A DNA stretch of 64,000 bases from Azolla caroliniana (Eukaryota > Polypodiophyta): assembly GCA_043228905.1 (NCBI GenBank), contig JBHGNT010000001.1, positions 21,390,001-21,454,000 on the forward strand. Direction: 5' to 3'. Of the stretch, positions 30,301 to 41,361 are shown in pieces (the stretch's first letter is position 1; each line of letters starts with the position of its first letter). Under the pieces are notes generated by a model that ran no database searches, was not told where the DNA came from, and saw only the letters and a list, made by a program, of their open reading frames with translations. The translations under genes were made by a program, and so were the position numbers.

Positions 30301-31056
30301 CGGATGGGCTAGAGCGAACTACCAACACTCTCTAAAACCCATGTAAATAATTGCCTAGAGTAATTATGTTAAGTGGAATAGATTAGATGTGTGTTTATGT
30401 GTATGTATGTGTGAGAGAGAAGATATGAGATACAAGATAGATGTTATGTGTCATAGAATATGATTCTATGATAGATAGTTAATGTTGGAGAGTAGTGGTG
30501 GCCTTTGACCTTTGAGTACTCATATATTCTCAAAAGATGTGTTCACACATTAGACTAGGTTGGGTTTGATTCTCAACACCACTATATCCCTTAATCTTTC
30601 ATTAGAGCTAATATAAATTAGAGTTAAGAGCTAAGTAAGCCAAACCCTAATTTTCTCCTTTTATATGGTGCTAAACCTTTTTGTAATAAGAAGTGGTGTA
30701 TTATTCTTATATTAACTTTGTCCTACATTCATGTCTATGTACAAGAGAGAGTAAAGTAAAAGGGAGAGATAAAGATTTTGTTATCTTCTTCGGAGTTCAT
30801 AGATAGATAGATGGATGGATGGATGGATGGATGGATGGATGGATTCTATTATCGTCTTTAGAGGTCAAATATGACTTATGAAAGCAAAAATATATGTGTG
30901 AAAGTGAGTAGCGACTCTCGATGTCCAAGAACTTTACCAATGAATGTTGCAATCGAGAGTGTACATTGTGGTTGTGAGAGAAATTCATCCAAGGATTGCT
31001 TTGTTGAAGGTCTATGAAAAGCATGGTCAAATATGATAAAAGACTGCCAGACCGTT
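30301..31056. other. Noncoding, possible LTR remnant and ATGG microsatellite
   Basis: TGTTGGAGAG at 30484, a TATA-like TTTTATATGG near 30658 and an end GAGTTCA near 30800 suggest an old LTR, without a partner. (ATGG)n lies at 30811-30843. A 9-bp palindrome is centred near 30463. No coding sequence. Confidence 0.4.
30811..30843. repeat. ATGG microsatellite
   Basis: About eight ATGG units after three ATAG units. Confidence 0.95.
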
Positions 31057-31436
31057 TGTTGAGAAGCAAGCTCAACATGGGGTGGATCGGCTGAATAAGC
31101 CGAGAGCCGGATCGGGTGAAGACCAATCGGTCAAGCCTGGATCGGATCAGTGATCCAGATCCACAAAAGTCGGTAGGCCATTAGAGGCCTACGATCTTAT
31201 CCTGGTAGATAGGTATATTGAAGTTAGTATCAATCACTCAATTATGAGCATTGAAGTACATGTCAATACTTTTGTCAATCCTTTTAAGGACTTGTATCAA
31301 AGTGCTCATTGGGTACTGTATAGATAGAGTATTATTTTGAAAGAGAATTATTTTGTGTGTTCTACTCTCTCTGTCTCTCCTGTGTACTCTCTCTCTCTCT
31401 CTCTCCATTGTTCTCTATGTTTACCGTTTTCTATTT
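31057..31436 (+). repeat. LTR fragment of the C1/C2 family
   Basis: It starts TGTTGAGAAGCAAGCTCAAC, shares the C1/C2 LTR features (inverted start AGCNAGCT, GTGCTCATTGGGTAC, CT-rich run at 31386-31404, TCTATGTTTACCG), and is cut off before the LTR end. A lone LTR remnant. Confidence 0.82.
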
Positions 31437-31947
31437 GTTACTCGTAAGAGTGGACGGGGAGGCATAAGGGTGGAACACATTAAAGTGGTTGTTGTGTCGG
31501 TGTAATGTATACAAGTGTGAGTGAGGTGGAATATGTGTGTGAACACATGCACAATTATGTGCATAATTGTGCATGTGTACAAGAATGTAACGGTCTTGTT
31601 GTAACGGTCATATTATGTAATCATTATATGATGTAATGAATAGATTTTTCTCCCTCTGATTTGGGACATTTCTTATTTGTCTCTCTCTCGCTCTCCCTCA
31701 CGGGTAACCCCCTTGGGAGGCACCCTCCACCCATAACACTGGCACGCCTTAACCGACCACCCTCGCTTGAGAAGAATTCATGTGCGAGATATGGTTCACC
31801 ATCTCCTAGGTCCTAGATTAGCTCCCCAAGCTCACACATGTAACTCGGAGCACTGAGTGATTTAAGTGCTCTCTAGAAGCCATCGAAACCTACGGGAAGG
31901 TCAGATTTGCCCAGAATCAACGTCTTTGTCTCCACTACAAAGGATAA
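31437..31947. other. Noncoding spacer with a strong hairpin
   Basis: No protein domain or LTR end identified. It contains a 16-bp perfect inverted repeat with a 4-nt loop at 31543-31578 and a CT-rich stretch near 31680. Confidence 0.5.
31543..31578. repeat. Perfect hairpin, 16-bp arms, 4-nt loop
   Basis: Arms ACACATGCACAATTAT (31543-31558) and ATAATTGTGCATGTGT (31563-31578) around GTGC. Confidence 0.95.
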
Positions 31948-32401
31948 TGTCACCGATTCTAGTTAGTGAGGATTGAACCTGCAACATCACATCTATAACA
32001 TGTCACACTCAACCATCTAGATATGAGCATGTATTTATATATAATAAAGTATTCTATATTCTAGTATATATACGTTCCAGAATATTTTAGATCCTTTAGT
32101 GTTTTCTAGAAATATTCTATGGTGTATTCTATATGGGTATATTCTAGAGATATTTGTCAAGTATATTCTAGAGATCCTAAATCTCAGAACTTTTATAAAT
32201 ACTTGCAACCTCCTTGGTCCCTTTCAAGGGATTCAATGCCAGTCATTGACACATCAATCTAGTATTCTCGTTCCAATCCATCTTGTCTCATTCTTCATCT
32301 CTGTCTTCATGCTCTTGTGTCGTTCCCAACTTCTCAAGTTCCACGCTCTTAGACCCATCATCCTTGCTTCATCTGAGTTCGTGGATGGTGTGTTTGTGAC
32401 C
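31948..32401 (+). repeat. T LTR1 (variant A)
   Basis: TGTCACCGATTC to TTTGTGACC, about 454 bp; contains TTTTATAAATACTTG near 32188 as a TATA region and an antisense tRNA-like stretch near its start. Confidence 0.78.
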
Positions 32402-32937
32402 GTTTGAATCCCTTCCAACTAGAAGCATCACCCAACTTCGACATCGCCCTTGCTTCTAGAGTTACCATCATCACCGTCCTTGCTTCCGGGGTTACCGTCA
32501 TCAACATCCTTGTCTTCGACATCATCATTTTCAGCACATCTTCGCCCAACTTTCATCGTCATCAACACTACTTGTTATCATTTATAGGTATCATTTTGCG
32601 TCACGATTTTGGTGAGGATTTCTTTCGATTGCTCACCTTCCTAGTTCCAATGGGGGTCACATACGCTCACTTTCCTAGAGGGGATCGGATCATTCCTCGC
32701 TTGCACTCCATTTTCATTATAGTTCAAGTCTCGCGCCACTTTCCTTTGGTGAGGACCGATTTTGATCGCTCGCCTTCTAGTTTCGATGGGCACAACCACT
32801 CACTTTCCTAGTAGGGATCGCATCGGTTTCTCGTTAGCGCTACCGTTTGTGCCATATTTTAGGTCAACCTTGACTATTTACCCTCTCATAATAAAAGAAG
32901 TCAAGTCGACCACTTGACTTACACTCCTTTGCTTGTT

Positions 32938-33420
32938 CATGTTCCAGTTCTCGGTGAGGACGGTGTGGTCGCTCATGCTTGTTGGTGTTCCCGTTCCCGG
33001 TGAGGACCGCACATGGTTACTTACGTTCGAGTTTTCGGTGAGGACAAGACAACGCTCACTCCTAGTCGTGTTTGAGTTCCCGGTGAGGGCCGCATGGTTG
33101 CTCACTCCCCATATGTGTTCGAGTTCCCGGTGAGGGCCGCATCTGGTCGCTCACGCCCATTTGTGTTCGAGTTCCTGGTATGGGCCACACATGGTCGCTC
33201 ACTCCCATTCATGTTCTAGTTCCCGGCAATGGTTTCCTGGTCATTCACTCTATTCGTGTTCAAGTTCCCGGTTAGCGCCGCACATGGTCGCTCACGCCCA
33301 TTTGTGTTCCCCATTAGGACCACAAATGGTCGCTCACACCCGTTGGTGTTCTAGTTGCCGGTGAGGACAACACATGGTTGCTCACACACGTCAGTGCTCC
33401 AATTCCCGTTCACCCCTACA
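32938..33420. repeat. Degenerate ~45-bp minisatellite in T internal 1
   Basis: Repeats of GTGTTCGAGTTCCCGGTGAG followed by RCCGCACATGGTCGCTCACG, with variation in length. Confidence 0.85.
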
Positions 33421-33515
33421 CCACGCTTTCAAAAAGGCGGTTGTAAAAGGGGAGAATAATGTCACGACACACCTACACCACGCTTTCAAAAAGGAGGTCA
33501 TAAAGGGGAGGATAA
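33402..33515 (+). repeat. 58-bp duplication of polypurine tract and LTR start
   Basis: CCTACACCACGCTTTCAAAA to AATGTCACGACACA occurs twice in a row, the second copy leading into LTR2. Internal 3 has the same double structure at about 36379-36495; internal 2 and the right-hand T unit do not. Confidence 0.85.
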
Positions 33516-34026
33516 TGTCACAACACAGTGACATCAAATACATAGTTGGTGATGACTAAACGTGCAACCTCACATCAAAAAGATGTCATGCTAAACACTT
33601 TTGATATGAGCATGTATTTGTATATTATTATTGTATAGTCTAGCACATGGTACATTTTAGAATCAAAATATTCTAGTTATTAGTATATTCTAGAAATATT
33701 GTATGGTATAAATTCTAGACATGTATATTCAAGAGATATTTCTCGAGTATATGCTAGAGATGTTCAATGTTGGAACTTGTATAAATACTTGTAACCTCCT
33801 TGGTCCCTTTCAAGGGATTCAACGCCAGTCATTCACACATCAATCTAGTATTCTTATTTCGCCCCATCTTCTCTACTTGATCATTATCTCTGTCTTCATG
33901 CTCTCATGTCGCTCATAACTTCAAAAGTTGCTAACCTCAACACTTCTAGGTCCAAGTACGTAGCTCGTCTCTTATAGCCCCATCATTAGTGCTCTGTCCC
34001 AATCCACGCTTGGTGTGTCCGTGACA
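33516..34026 (+). repeat. T LTR2 (variant B)
   Basis: TGTCACAACACAGTG to CCGTGACA, 511 bp. Confidence 0.8.
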
Positions 34027-35035
34027 GTTTGAATCCCTTCGAACTAGAAGCATCACCCCTCTTCGTTATCTCCTTTGCTTCTAGAGTTACCATCATCATC
34101 GTCCTTGCATCCAAAGTTACCGTCATCAATATCCTAGTCTTCGATATCATCTCTTTCAGCACCTCTTCACCCAACCTTCATCGTAATCAACACTACTTGT
34201 TATCATTTATATGTATCATTTTACATCACGATTTTGGTGACAATTTCTTTGGATCATTCACCTTCCCAGTTTCGTTGGGGGTTACAACCACTCACTTTCT
34301 TGGTGGGAATCGAATCATTTTCATTTTAGTTCAAGTCTCGTGCCACTTTCCTTTGGCAAGGGCCGATTTTCATCGCTCACCTTCTAATTCCGGTGGGGGT
34401 CACAACTGCTCACTTTCCTAGTGGGGATCATGTCAATTTCTCGTTGGCGCTACCTTTTGTGTTCTGTTTTGGGTCAACCTTGACTATTTACCCTCTCATA
34501 ATAGAAGAAGTCAAGTCGACCGCTTCACTTGTACTCTGTTAGAACCAGACATGGTCACTCCGTTCCAATTCCTAGTGAGGGGCACACATGGTCGCTCATG
34601 CTCGTTCATGTTCCAGTTATCTGTGAGGACCGCATGGTCGCTCACTCCTCGTTCATGTTCCAGTTCACGGTGAGAACCTCATGGTGGCTCACACGCGTTC
34701 ATGTTCTCGGTGAGGGCCGTATGGTAGCTCACGCTCGTTCGTGTTTGAGTTCCCAGTGAGGACCGCATGTTCACTCCCTCTCGTTCGTGTTCCAGTTCCC
34801 GATGAGGACCGCGCATGTTTGCTCACATTTGTTGATCTTCTAGTCTTCGGTGAGGGCCACACATGCTCGTTCACACCCGTCGGTGTTCAAGTCTCCGGTA
34901 CTATGGTCGCTCACGTTCGTTGGTGTTCTAGTCTCCGATGAGGACAACATATGCTTCCTCACGCCCGTTAGTGCTCCAATTCTTGTCCACCCCTACACCA
35001 TGCTTTTGAAAAGGCGTACATAAAGGGGAGGATAA
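34027..35035 (+). other. T internal 2 with minisatellite
   Basis: Starts GTTTGAATCCCTTCGAACTA; minisatellite part at about 34540-34980. Differs from internals 1 and 3 in the first 300 bp (CCTCTTCGTTATC). Confidence 0.6.
34540..34980. repeat. Degenerate ~45-bp minisatellite in T internal 2
   Basis: Same core as in internal 1, units such as GTTCCAGTTCACGGTGAGAA. Confidence 0.82.
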
Positions 35036-35479
35036 TGTCACGACACAATGGCGCCAAATACGTAGTTAGTGAGGATTGAACCTGCAACCTCACATCTACA
35101 AAACGTCATGCTCAACCATCTGGATATGACCATGTTTTTATTTATGGTTTTCATATATTCTAGTATATATACATTAGTGTAATATAGAAATATTCTATGT
35201 TGTATTCTAGACAAGTATATTCTAGAGATATTTGTCAAGTATATTCTAGAGATCCTGAATCTCAATACTTTTATAAATACTTGTAACCTCTTTGGTCCCT
35301 TTCAAGGGATTCAATGCCAATCATTGACACATCAATCTAGTATTCTCGTTCCAGTCCATCTTGTCTCATTCTTCATCTCTGTCTTCATGCTCTTGTGTCG
35401 TTCCCAGCTTCTCAAGTTCCACGCTCTTAGACCCATCATCCTTGCTTCATCTGAGTTCGTGGATGGTGTGTCTGTGACC
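35036..35479 (+). repeat. T LTR3 (variant A)
   Basis: TGTCACGACACAATGG to CTGTGACC; close to LTR1. Confidence 0.8.
35064..35132 (-). other. tRNA-like sequence at T LTR start
   Basis: On the minus strand AGATGGTTGAGCATGAC followed by GAGGTTGCAGGTTCAATCCT resembles a tRNA A box and B box (GGTTCAATCCT). Equivalent stretches occur in the other T LTRs near 31970, 33550, 36530 and 60550. Confidence 0.45.
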
Positions 35480-36495
35480 ATTTGAATCCCTTCCAACTAG
35501 AAGCATCACCCAACTTCGACATCGCCCTTGCTTCTAGAGTTACCATCATCACCGTCCTTGCTTCCGGGGTTACCGTCATCAACATCCTTGTCTTCGACAT
35601 CATCATTTTCAGCACCTCGTCACCCAACCTTCATTGTAATCAACACTACTTGTTACCATTTATAGGTATCATTTTGTATTACGATTTTGGTGAGGATTGC
35701 TTTCGATTGCTCACCTTCCCAGTTTCGGTGGGGGTAACAACCGCTCACTTTCTTGGTGGGGATCGGATCATTTCTCGCTTGCACCCCATTTTCATTATAG
35801 TTCAAGTCTCGCGCCACTTTCCTTTGGTGGGGACCGATTTCGATCACTCACCTTCTAGTTTCGATGGGTGTCACAACCGCTCACTTTCCTGGTGGGGATC
35901 GCATCGGTTTCTCGCTAACGCCAGCGTTTGTGCCATGTTTTGGGTCAACCTCGATTATTTACCCTCTCATAATAGAAGAAGTGGAATCGACCACTTCATT
36001 TGCACTCCTTTGCATGTTAATGTTCCAGTTCTCGGTGAGGACCGCACATGGTTGCTCACGTTCCAATTTTGGTGAGGACAACATGGCGCGCACTGTCATG
36101 AACATAGACACTCGCGCCTGTTCGTGTTTGAGTTCCCGGTGAGGGCCGCACTTGGTCGCTCACACCCCTTCGTGTTCGAGTTCCCGGTGAGGGCCGCATG
36201 GTCGCTCACTCCCGTTGGTATTCCAGTTCCCGGTGAGGGCCACACATGGTCGCTCACTCTATTCATGTTCAAGTTCCCGATTAGCGCCGCACATGGTCGC
36301 TCACGCTTGTTTGTGTCCCCCGTGAGGACCGCACATGGTCGCTCGTGCCCATTGGTGTTCCAGTCGCCAGTGAGGACAACACATGGTTGCTCACCCCTAC
36401 ACCATGCTTTTGCAAAGGCGGTTGTAAAATGGAGGATAATGTCATGCAACACCTACACCATGCTTTCGAAAAGGCGGTCTTAAAGGGGAGGATAA
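35480..36495 (+). other. T internal 3 with minisatellite
   Basis: Close to internal 1, including the open but ATG-less frame (about 197 codons here) and the doubled polypurine/LTR-start segment at its end. Minisatellite at about 36015-36400. Confidence 0.6.
36015..36400. repeat. Degenerate ~45-bp minisatellite in T internal 3
   Basis: Same core repeat as internal 1. Confidence 0.84.
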
Positions 36496-36990
36496 TGTCA
36501 CGACACAATGACATCAAATACATAGTTGGCGATGATTGAACTTGCAACCTCACATCAAAAAGATGTCATGTTAAACCATTTTGATATGAGCATATACTTG
36601 TATATTATTATTGTATAGTCTAACATATGGTACATTTTAGAATCAAAATATTCTAGTTGTTAGTATATTCTAGAAATATTGTATGGTATATATTCTAGAT
36701 AGGTCAATTCTAGAGATATTTCTCGAGTATATTCCAAAGATATTCAATCTCGGAACTTCTATAAATACTTGTAACCTCCTTGGTCCTTTTCAAAGGATTC
36801 AACGCTAGTCATTCACACATCAATCAAGTATTCTCATTTCGCCCCATCTTGTCTACTTGATCATTATCTCTATTGTCATGCTCTCATGTTGCTCATAACT
36901 TCTAGAGTTCCTAACCTCGTGACTTCTAGGACCAAGTTCATAGGCCGTCGCTTGTAGCCCCATTATCAGTGCTTTGTCCTAGTCCGAACA
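36496..36990 (+). repeat. T LTR4 (variant B)
   Basis: TGTCACGACACAATGAC to AGTCCGAACA; close to LTR2 but lacking about 20 bp before the end. About 47 bp of internal sequence follow before copia C3 starts. Confidence 0.78.
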
Positions 36991-37037
36991 GTTTGAATCC
37001 CTTCGAACTAGAAGCATCACCCCTCTTCGTTATCGCC

Positions 37038-37491
37038 TTCACTTGCATTGCTTTTGCTCGATTCCCTTCCGAACAGTTGGGAGACGCTAGTTGTCACTTT
37101 GGGCAACGTTGGGCCGAAAGGAAAGTAGTTGTCCCTAGCAAGGGTAAAATCAAGCTTGCTAGATGAAGAAGCTCGCCGGAAGGATCGGGAATCCAAAACT
37201 GACCCGAAGACTTTGGTTACGGAAGATGACCAAAACCGGGGAAGAGACCGAAATCGGAGTCCCCAAAACCTGGACAAATCGGGGATGAGATCAAAGTCAA
37301 GGGGGAGGCATACTTGCTTCTACTCTGAGAAGTCGGGGCACTTCCAAAAGAATTGTCGGTATTTCCAAAAAGAGAAAGGGGCCGACACCACCTATTCGAA
37401 GAAGAGTTTGGACTGAAATGGTTCGGACCGGAGAGGTCCGGATCGGAAAGGAACGTCGGCAATGACGACAAGTGAAGAAGAATTGTTTCTA
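37038..37491 (+). pseudogene. Copia C3 gag, C-terminal part
   Basis: Plus-strand Gag parallel to C4 gag: RFPSEQLGDA in one frame, then LSLARVKSSLLDEEARRKDR, the zinc knuckle CFYSEKSGHFQKNC at about 37315-37356 (second Cys changed to Ser), and SAMTTSEEELFLL, where homology stops at about 37491. The 5' LTR and most of gag are missing. The next part of C3 (protease) is on the opposite strand at 47440, the other side of an inversion. Confidence 0.85.
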
Positions 37492-39148
37492 CTTCGACGG
37501 AGCTACCGAGATCTACGAAGCGAGTGTGGAGGATCCTCCTCCGGCCTCTCTTGCCACCAGGCACTTGTCACCTCGTTCTTGGCACCTCCCTTGTGCCGTC
37601 TTCCGCTTCCTTTGTTCGGCACCGCCCGTGCCGAACACTGTCCTGTAGTCACGCTTCGATCCGGCCCGCGATGGCCACTTGCGAGACTCTTGTTCCGTCC
37701 CAGGTGTGCCTTTCCGGCCTGACACACCTCCTTGTGTTCGCCCCTACCAGCTACTTCCGAAACCATAACCGGCCAGTGAGGGTTTCGCACTTCGTCCGCC
37801 CCGTCTTACCGACTCTCGATCCGCTACCTCGTGTCGTTGGGTCTCGTTCCCTGCCACCACCGTCCTTCTCCCTAGGTCTCACGTCGCCACGTTGGCCGAA
37901 CTGCCAGAGTCTCCGGATCGGTGTGAGGGTCCCATAGGACCGGACTCTATCTCTATGCTTGCTGAAATTCGGGTGTCTTTTGTTTGAGTCCCTCCCGGAC
38001 TCTCCTCGTGTCTTCCGCGTAGTCAGGTCCCGTTTCCCGCCGCCACCAACCTTCTCTCTCGGTCTTATGTTGCCACGTTGGCCGAACTGCCGGAGTCTCT
38101 GGTTAAGTGTGGGGATCCCGTAGGACCGGACTTCCTTTCGCCTACTGACCTTGCCGGAAGGTCCGATTTGGTTCGTAGCCGCTTCGCCGGCCTGATACCT
38201 CCTTAGACCGCCCGTTCGTAGCCCTTTTGCCTTCATCACCTAGCCGCCACCGTCAGTATCTTGGTCTTACATCGACCACGTTGCCGATTGCCGAAGTCTC
38301 TAGAACCGGTGTGAAGGATCCTCCTTAGACCTCCCATCCGTAACCCTTTTGCCTTCGTCACCTCGCCACCACCGTCAGTATCTTGGTCTTACGTCGACCG
38401 CGTTGCTGACTGCCGAAGTCTCTAGAACCGGTGTGAAGGATCCTCCTTAGACCTCCCGTCCGTAGCCCTTTTGCCTTCGTCACCTCGCCGCCACCGTCAG
38501 TATCTTGGTCTTACGTCGACCGCGTTGCCGACTGCCGAAGTCTCTAGAACCGGTGTGAAGGATCCTCCTTAGACCTCCCATCCGTAGCCCTTTTGCCTTC
38601 GTCACCTCGCCGCCACCGTCAGTATCTTGGTCTTACGTCGACCGCGTTGCCGACTGCTGAAGTCTCTAGAACCGGTGTGAAGGATCCTCCTTAGACCTCC
38701 CGTCCGTCTTCTTCACCCTGTCCCGGGTCGTCCTTCTCCGCATGCCGAGAGGGTGTTTTGTTCCGCACCCTCTCCCGTGGTACTGACATACCGTCTCCTC
38801 GGCCTCTTCGTAGGCCTGCTTTCTTCCTCCCTCCCGGAATGGTCATCCGGGAGTCCGCTCCGCCCGGTTCTCGTCCGGGTCCGTTCGTCCTTCTCCGGAT
38901 TGCCGGGTTCCGTTCTCCTGTCGCCACCGATCTCCCATATAGGACTTACGCCGACACTCGGGCCGACAGCCGGATCAGTGTAAGGATCTCTGTAGGCCCG
39001 ATCTTCGTTCTCCTTCCACCTCTCGACCTTCGCCCGGTCGGTCTTTCTCCCCATGTAAAAGAGGGCGGCTCGTCCCGCACCCTCTCCCGTATCGGCACCT
39101 TTATGCCGAATCCGGCCTCGATCGAACGATCCACGACCGGATTCTGCT
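37492..39148 (-). other. N internal region: GC-rich diverged tandem repeats
   Basis: No stable domain. A module with TTGGCCGAACTGCCRGAGTC, GTGTGAGGGTCCCATAGGAC and TCTTACGTYGCCACG recurs through the region, in units of 122 bp to about 300 bp. The same modules appear on the plus strand at 47446-48216, which belongs to the other half of N. Confidence 0.7.
38199..38709. repeat. 122-bp tandem repeat, 4.2 copies
   Basis: Unit starts CTCCTTAGAC at 38199, 38321, 38443, 38565 and 38687; units 2-4 are almost identical. Confidence 0.95.
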
Positions 39149-40553
39149 CTATCCGAATCGGAATGCCGATCTTCTCGTGCCGCTTCCGTCCTCGGCCTCC
39201 TCGCAGGCCGTTTCCCATCCGTCTTCGCTAGCATCGTGCCAGGACTCCTCGGTACCGCCATCCATCTCCTCGGTCTTACATGGGAATACGGGCCCGAATG
39301 CCGAGTTCTCCGGAATCGGGTCCGTGGGCTTTCGTCCGCTCCTTCCCCGTATCATCTCGCCGGTGATTCTTGGCCTTTCGCCGCCACCTTCCTCCGCTTG
39401 GGACTCACGTGGGCACTCGGGCCCGACTGCCATCGCCTCGGGAGCAAGTGTGGGAAGACACAAAGAATCGCCCGTCCGTTTTACGCCTTTGTCCGTAGCC
39501 ACCGACTCTTCGTGGTCGGCGGTCGTCTTCTTACCGATCGCGCAAGCCCCGTCTTGGCTCGCTTCTCCTATGTCCGGGGTTTCAGGCTGACACGCCCGAA
39601 ACCGCTGGTCCCAACTATCCGGTTCCGCGATCTGTATCTCGGCCTCGTCCTTGGCCGTTCTATCTCCGCAAGTCGAGAGGGTGTTTTGTTCCGCACCCTC
39701 TCCCGTGATACCGTCGTACCAATCTTCCGCAGTCGCGTGGGGCAAATCCGTCTCCTCAGTCTCGGCTTGCGGCCTCGATCTTTCCTCTTCCTCGAGCATC
39801 GCCTCGAGAGCTGCGTACGCCTTCGCAATCCTGGCCCCAACGCCGACCCTTGCCAACTCCCTTTGCCGTTCGACTTCTTCCCGCTGTGATGGCATGCCGT
39901 CGCGCACCTTCCTCTTAGCCTTCTCGGCTCGCTCATCATCTAGCCGTTGGCACACCCTTCTGACCTTCGACCAGTCCTCCGTAAGCCCATTCGCTCCGTC
40001 ATCGTCTTCGAGCTCAATCCCGATGGCTTCCCGTTCCGCTCGGTCGATCGACCTGACGAACAAAAGGACTTTGTCCGCTCCCACCAAACCTTGTTCCCGC
40101 TCCGGGAGCCGAGCAAGCCGTCTCTCGAGCTCTCGGAACGCCTTCGTTGCACCCCGGTGGGTCTTTGCCGTTGCTACCCATTGGTCAAAGTCGTGTCGTC
40201 CCCGGCTCTTCCGCCGTCCTCCGTATGCCTTCAGGAGCGCCTCTTCGAAGGCCTCCCACGAACTATGAGCTTCACGGAGCTCCTTTATTTCCGCATGCAC
40301 CGGACAGCCACGACCCGACAGAAGAACTCCAGCCTCAACGCCTCGTCTACGCCACGCTCCTCCATTTCCGCGTTGTAGGCTTCCAAGTAAGATGGACTTT
40401 GTCCCCGCTGAAACAGCCGACTCTTTCGACCACTCGCTCAACCGCTTGTTGCGCTGCTTCTCGCCTCATCATCACTCGTGCCGACTCCATCCGCACTAGG
40501 CCACCATCTCCACGAGGTCGTCCTCTTCCGATTCCATCCTCCCTTGCCGCCTT
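39149..40553 (-). pseudogene. N gag (gypsy), gag-only element
   Basis: Minus-strand frame 39149-40441 of 430 codons. Its first 40-50 codons are read in a shifted frame; the expected SYLEAYNAEM stretch lies in another frame near 40350. The capsid-like part has HSSWEAFEEALLKAYGGRRK, FDQWVATAKTHRGATKAFRE and DKVLLFVRSIDRAEREAIGI, parallel to G gag (EEFELQLLEKYGF, DFMAWVESPGKGRN, RVLLFVKLVDALDREKVGP). The C-terminal half is low-complexity and repeats GEGAEQNTLS. No CCHC knuckle, protease, RT or integrase is present in N, so it needs a helper, plausibly G-like elements. Confidence 0.78.
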
Positions 40554-40570
40554 TCACGTCGGGTTCACCA
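40554..40570 (-). other. N primer-binding site
   Basis: TGGTGAACCCGACGTGA on the minus strand, next to the LTR end; identical to that of G at 45771-45787. Confidence 0.8.
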
Positions 40571-40574
40571 AAGA

Positions 40575-40704
40575 TGTCGCGTTGTTACGCGCGTGCGTGG
40601 AGAAAGGCGGGACCACGGGGGTCTTGGACTAGGGAGTGATGGAGCGTAGGAAGTCGTGCTTCACCATTTCTGGGGCATCCCAGAAGCACGCCGGAAGCAA
40701 CCGA

Positions 40705-40743
<39 letters not shown>

Positions 40744-41361
40744 TCTTAACACCGACTCACGCACACACACGCACACACACACACACACAGGCCAACCCGA
40801 CTCACGCCCTTATGTACAGGAAATGCAAGAAAGGGGAAGCACCCGACACCAACAAAGACGCGAATATACACAAACAGACGCAAACGTATATATATATAAG
40901 GAAGAATACATTCCCGGCGTCGAGCCGGACCGAGGTAGGTTACAACAGTCGTCTACTGTCAAGCCGCCGTCGGGGAGCTCACGGCTCGTCGCGCCGAGCG
41001 GGGTCTTGCACAGGAGGCCGAGCCGAAGCAAACCCTAAGCAAAGCACAAAGGGGGAAGAAGAAGAAGAAGAAGAAGAAGCTAACCCTAAACTAACGGTAT
41101 ACCCTCTAACGCAAAAAAATGGGCAACCCTTTCACCAAGGCCGCTCCCTTCCTTTTATAGAACAAGGAGAGGGATGCGTTACAATGTGGGATAAAATCCC
41201 GACTTACATGGGATCATCTGTCCCAACTTGACTGCTCTTCGGCGCCATAAAGGCGCCCTCGTTATTCACACTAAATGTACAAGGGTGAGCACACACGCTG
41301 CACCCCGCCGATGTAGCCAATGTTTCCCGGTTTCCGCCTCTGGGCGAAATTCTTCACGACA
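40575..41361 (-). repeat. N 5' LTR
   Basis: 787 bp, minus strand TGTCGTGAAGAATTTCGCCC to AACAACGCGACA. It contains GA (40708-40740), AC (40762-40789) and GAA (41056-41079) microsatellites. Nearly identical to 48217-48992. Confidence 0.92.
40708..40740. repeat. GA microsatellite
   Basis: GA run inside the N LTR; the partner LTR carries the shorter CT run at about 48836-48860. Confidence 0.95.

Larger units (their letters stand above)
32402..33515 (+). other. T internal 1 with minisatellite
   Basis: It begins GTTTGAATCCCTTCCAACTA, not a standard TGG primer site. A frame of 135 codons right after the LTR stays open in all three internals but has no ATG, so coding is doubtful. From about 32938 to 33420 a degenerate repeat of about 45 bp (core GTTCCCGGTGAGG..GCACATGGTCGCTCAC) fills the rest. 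Confidence 0.6.
31948..36990 (+). mobile_element. Tandem array of non-coding LTR elements (T), four shared LTRs
   Basis: Order: LTR1 31948-32401, internal 1, LTR2 33516-34026, internal 2, LTR3 35036-35479, internal 3, LTR4 36496-36990. Each LTR follows a polypurine tract like AAAGGGGAGGATAA, starts TGTCAC and ends GTGACM. Neighbouring elements share an LTR. LTR1 and LTR3 are one variant and LTR2 and LTR4 another (Tail sequence TCTCATTCTTCATC versus TCTACTTGATCATT), and internals 1 and 3 match each other better than internal 2. No gag or pol is present, so these are non-autonomous. A fifth LTR of type 1 lies at 60525-60994. Confidence 0.82.

Noticed and set aside
32404-36075. Conserved hydrophobic proteins (135, 130 and 197 codons) in the T internals
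   Set aside because: They have no ATG at the start; openness is shared because the internals are copies of one another; no domain.
36124-36483. Repetitive proteins in the T minisatellites
   Set aside because: Frames arise from repeat units without stops and differ in frame between copies.
31948-36990. CRISPR-like array because of regular repeats
   Set aside because: Repeats are degenerate minisatellites and LTRs in a plant-type sequence; no direct repeat with unique spacers.
38691-39261. Arg-rich open frames at 38691-39261 (both strands)
   Set aside because: GC-rich repeat sequence gives long frames by chance; no family motif and frames disagree between repeat units.
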